NCBI GenBank assembly: GCA_024409235.1
Contig: JAKSUA010000010.1
Coordinates: 1-64,000 of the forward strand
Reading direction: 5' to 3'
Source of the DNA: Bacteroidales bacterium
GTDB taxonomy: Bacteria; Bacteroidota; Bacteroidia; Bacteroidales; UBA1715
Length of the DNA stretch: 64,000 bases
Part shown: in pieces, positions 62,902 through 64,000 of the stretch
Layout: every line of letters begins with the position of its first letter
How positions within the stretch are numbered: position 1 is the stretch's first letter
Made by a program: the position numbers and the translations under genes
The notes under the pieces: generated by a model
What the model saw: only the letters and a program-made list of their open reading frames with translations
What the model was told of the DNA's origin: nothing
Database searches by the model: none

Positions 62902-64000
62902 ATGGCAAAAGCAAAAAAAATACCTGCATTCAACGATTCTTTTGATTTAAGCAAATTATGGATTGTTGTTAAAAAAAATATTTGGATTTATTTACTAATT
63001 ATTGCTGTATCAATTGTTTCAGCAAAATTATACATCCGATATACAATTCCAACTTACGAAACCTACTCTATCATTCAAATCAACAACAATGAAGAAAGAG
63101 ACAAGCAAATCGTAAATTTCACCGACGCTTACGGATCTGCATCTATGACAAATCTTATAGAACTTATCCGCTCCTCAGAATTTCTAAAAAGAACATTACA
63201 ACAATTAAATTTATACACAAATTATTTTGCAGAAGGTAGATTCGTTACTTCTGAACTTTATAAAAGATCCCCTTTCTTTGTTGAAATTGAAAATCCCCAG
63301 GCTCATTTCTTAAACAAAAAAATCTATGTTAATTATTCTGCAGAAAGTGATTTAGTTTCAATACATTACGAAATCAGTCCAGACAATATCTATTCCGTAG
63401 AAATTAGACGTAACGAATGGACGGAAATAAACGGTTGCCGCATCTATGTAAATATTATTTCTCCAGATTCTTTCAGTTCGCAGCAGACGGCGGAATATTA
63501 TTTCATTAACTACGATGAAAATTCAGCTTTTGCAACTCAATTCAACAGCCTAAATGTTTCTATCCTGAGCTACGAAGCTAATACAATTCAAGTAAAATAC
63601 ACAAGCTGTAATGCACAAAAAGCTTCTGAAATTGTTAATACAATCTGTGAAAACTTCCTTGCATATAACGTTGAAAAGAAACAGGAACGTGCAGAAAAAA
63701 TTCTGCAATTCATCAACGAACAATTAGAAATAGTCTATGCTCAATTAACTGATTCTGAGCAAAAATTAGAAGAATTCAAAAAGGAAAATAAGATTACTGG
63801 AAATATACTTGGAAGCAATACGTCCACACAATCAACAACTCAGGAAATTGAAAAGTATCAATCTCAGATAAAAACACTGAACCGTGTCAACCGCCAGATT
63901 GAAATCGGAGAAGATTTTGACATTATGGGAGCAATATCTACTCTATCAGGAACATCTTCAGAGTCTATGATTCTGAACTTTTTAAACGGCATTCAACAAT
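62902..64000 (+). CDS. Wzc-like polysaccharide chain-length/tyrosine kinase protein (partial, 3' end outside window)
   Basis: The visible 366 residues have the N-terminal Wzz plan: a cytoplasmic start, a first membrane helix (IWIYLLIIAVSIVSA near 28-42), a large periplasmic domain with coiled coil (LQFINEQLEIVYAQLTDSEQ) and a conserved Ser/Thr-rich stretch. The second helix and any kinase domain lie beyond the edge. It regulates chain length and export of the polysaccharide together with the Wza-like protein. Confidence 0.85.
   Translation, partial: MAKAKKIPAFNDSFDLSKLWIVVKKNIWIYLLIIAVSIVSAKLYIRYTIPTYETYSIIQINNNEERDKQIVNFTDAYGSASMTNLIELIRSSEFLKRTLQQLNLYTNYFAEGRFVTSELYKRSPFFVEIENPQAHFLNKKIYVNYSAESDLVSIHYEISPDNIYSVEIRRNEWTEINGCRIYVNIISPDSFSSQQTAEYYFINYDENSAFATQFNSLNVSILSYEANTIQVKYTSCNAQKASEIVNTICENFLAYNVEKKQERAEKILQFINEQLEIVYAQLTDSEQKLEEFKKENKITGNILGSNTSTQSTTQEIEKYQSQIKTLNRVNRQIEIGEDFDIMGAISTLSGTSSESMILNFLNGIQQ

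Noticed and set aside
1..64000. CRISPR array or complete transposon
   Set aside because: No regularly spaced repeat-spacer pattern and no transposase gene or paired terminal inverted repeats were seen.

Overview
The window is a piece of a low-GC (about 36% by eye) genome of the Bacteroidota, most probably order Bacteroidales. The evidence is: promoters of the TTTG-N20-TAnnTTTG type (clearest at 50732-50763 and 57782-57813), a secreted protein with a type IX secretion C-terminal sorting domain (27594-29516), a MoxR/DUF58/BatA/BatB operon, a DUF5606 protein, the long Bacteroidetes form of NusB, and DUF6266/DUF6943-type genes.

Positions 1 to about 11,100 are accessory DNA. From the left there is a degenerate tRNA-like gene. 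Next is a three-gene minus-strand cassette that looks like a polymorphic toxin (1641-4142, with a sharp GC break inside the gene), an LprI-like lipoprotein (1006-1644) and a frameshifted secreted protein (262-994). The cassette is bracketed by near-identical 26-bp repeats. A lone PD-(D/E)XK nuclease (4457-5473) and a small protein of unknown function (5758-6231) follow. Then comes a compact integrative unit: three tandem DUF6943-like paralogues, a DUF6266 protein, a tyrosine integrase and a regulator with four helix-turn-helix domains. Upstream of that regulator lie helically phased RGGTA repeats. A 15-bp inverted repeat sits between the unit and the 3' end of mnmE.

Positions 11,133-64,000 are ordinary chromosome. 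The blocks are: mnmE with a LysE-type exporter; nadD, a zinc-ribbon protein and a NIF3 protein; pspC-cinA-LMW phosphatase-tex; gpmI; an MBOAT plus two SGNH proteins, probably for exopolysaccharide O-acetylation; a GH130 mannosyl-glucose phosphorylase; a type IX cargo protein; an S10 carboxypeptidase with nadB; an aminotransferase/M1/M3 peptidase block; DUF5606, a TerB-DnaJ protein, coaE, ybbR, yajC, DUF1573 and nusB; the Bat operon; a GNAT enzyme; a CBM9-like protein paired with a cysteine-synthase homologue; a hydroxyacid dehydrogenase, prmA and a 1534-residue exported protein; a WYL regulator and dnaG; and the start of a capsule/exopolysaccharide locus (glycosyltransferase, Wza-like, Wzc-like) that runs off the right edge.

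The best candidates for something undescribed are the toxin/LprI cassette at the left and the small integrase/DUF6943/DUF6266 unit with its phased repeats. All family names rest on reading motifs by eye; no database search was run.
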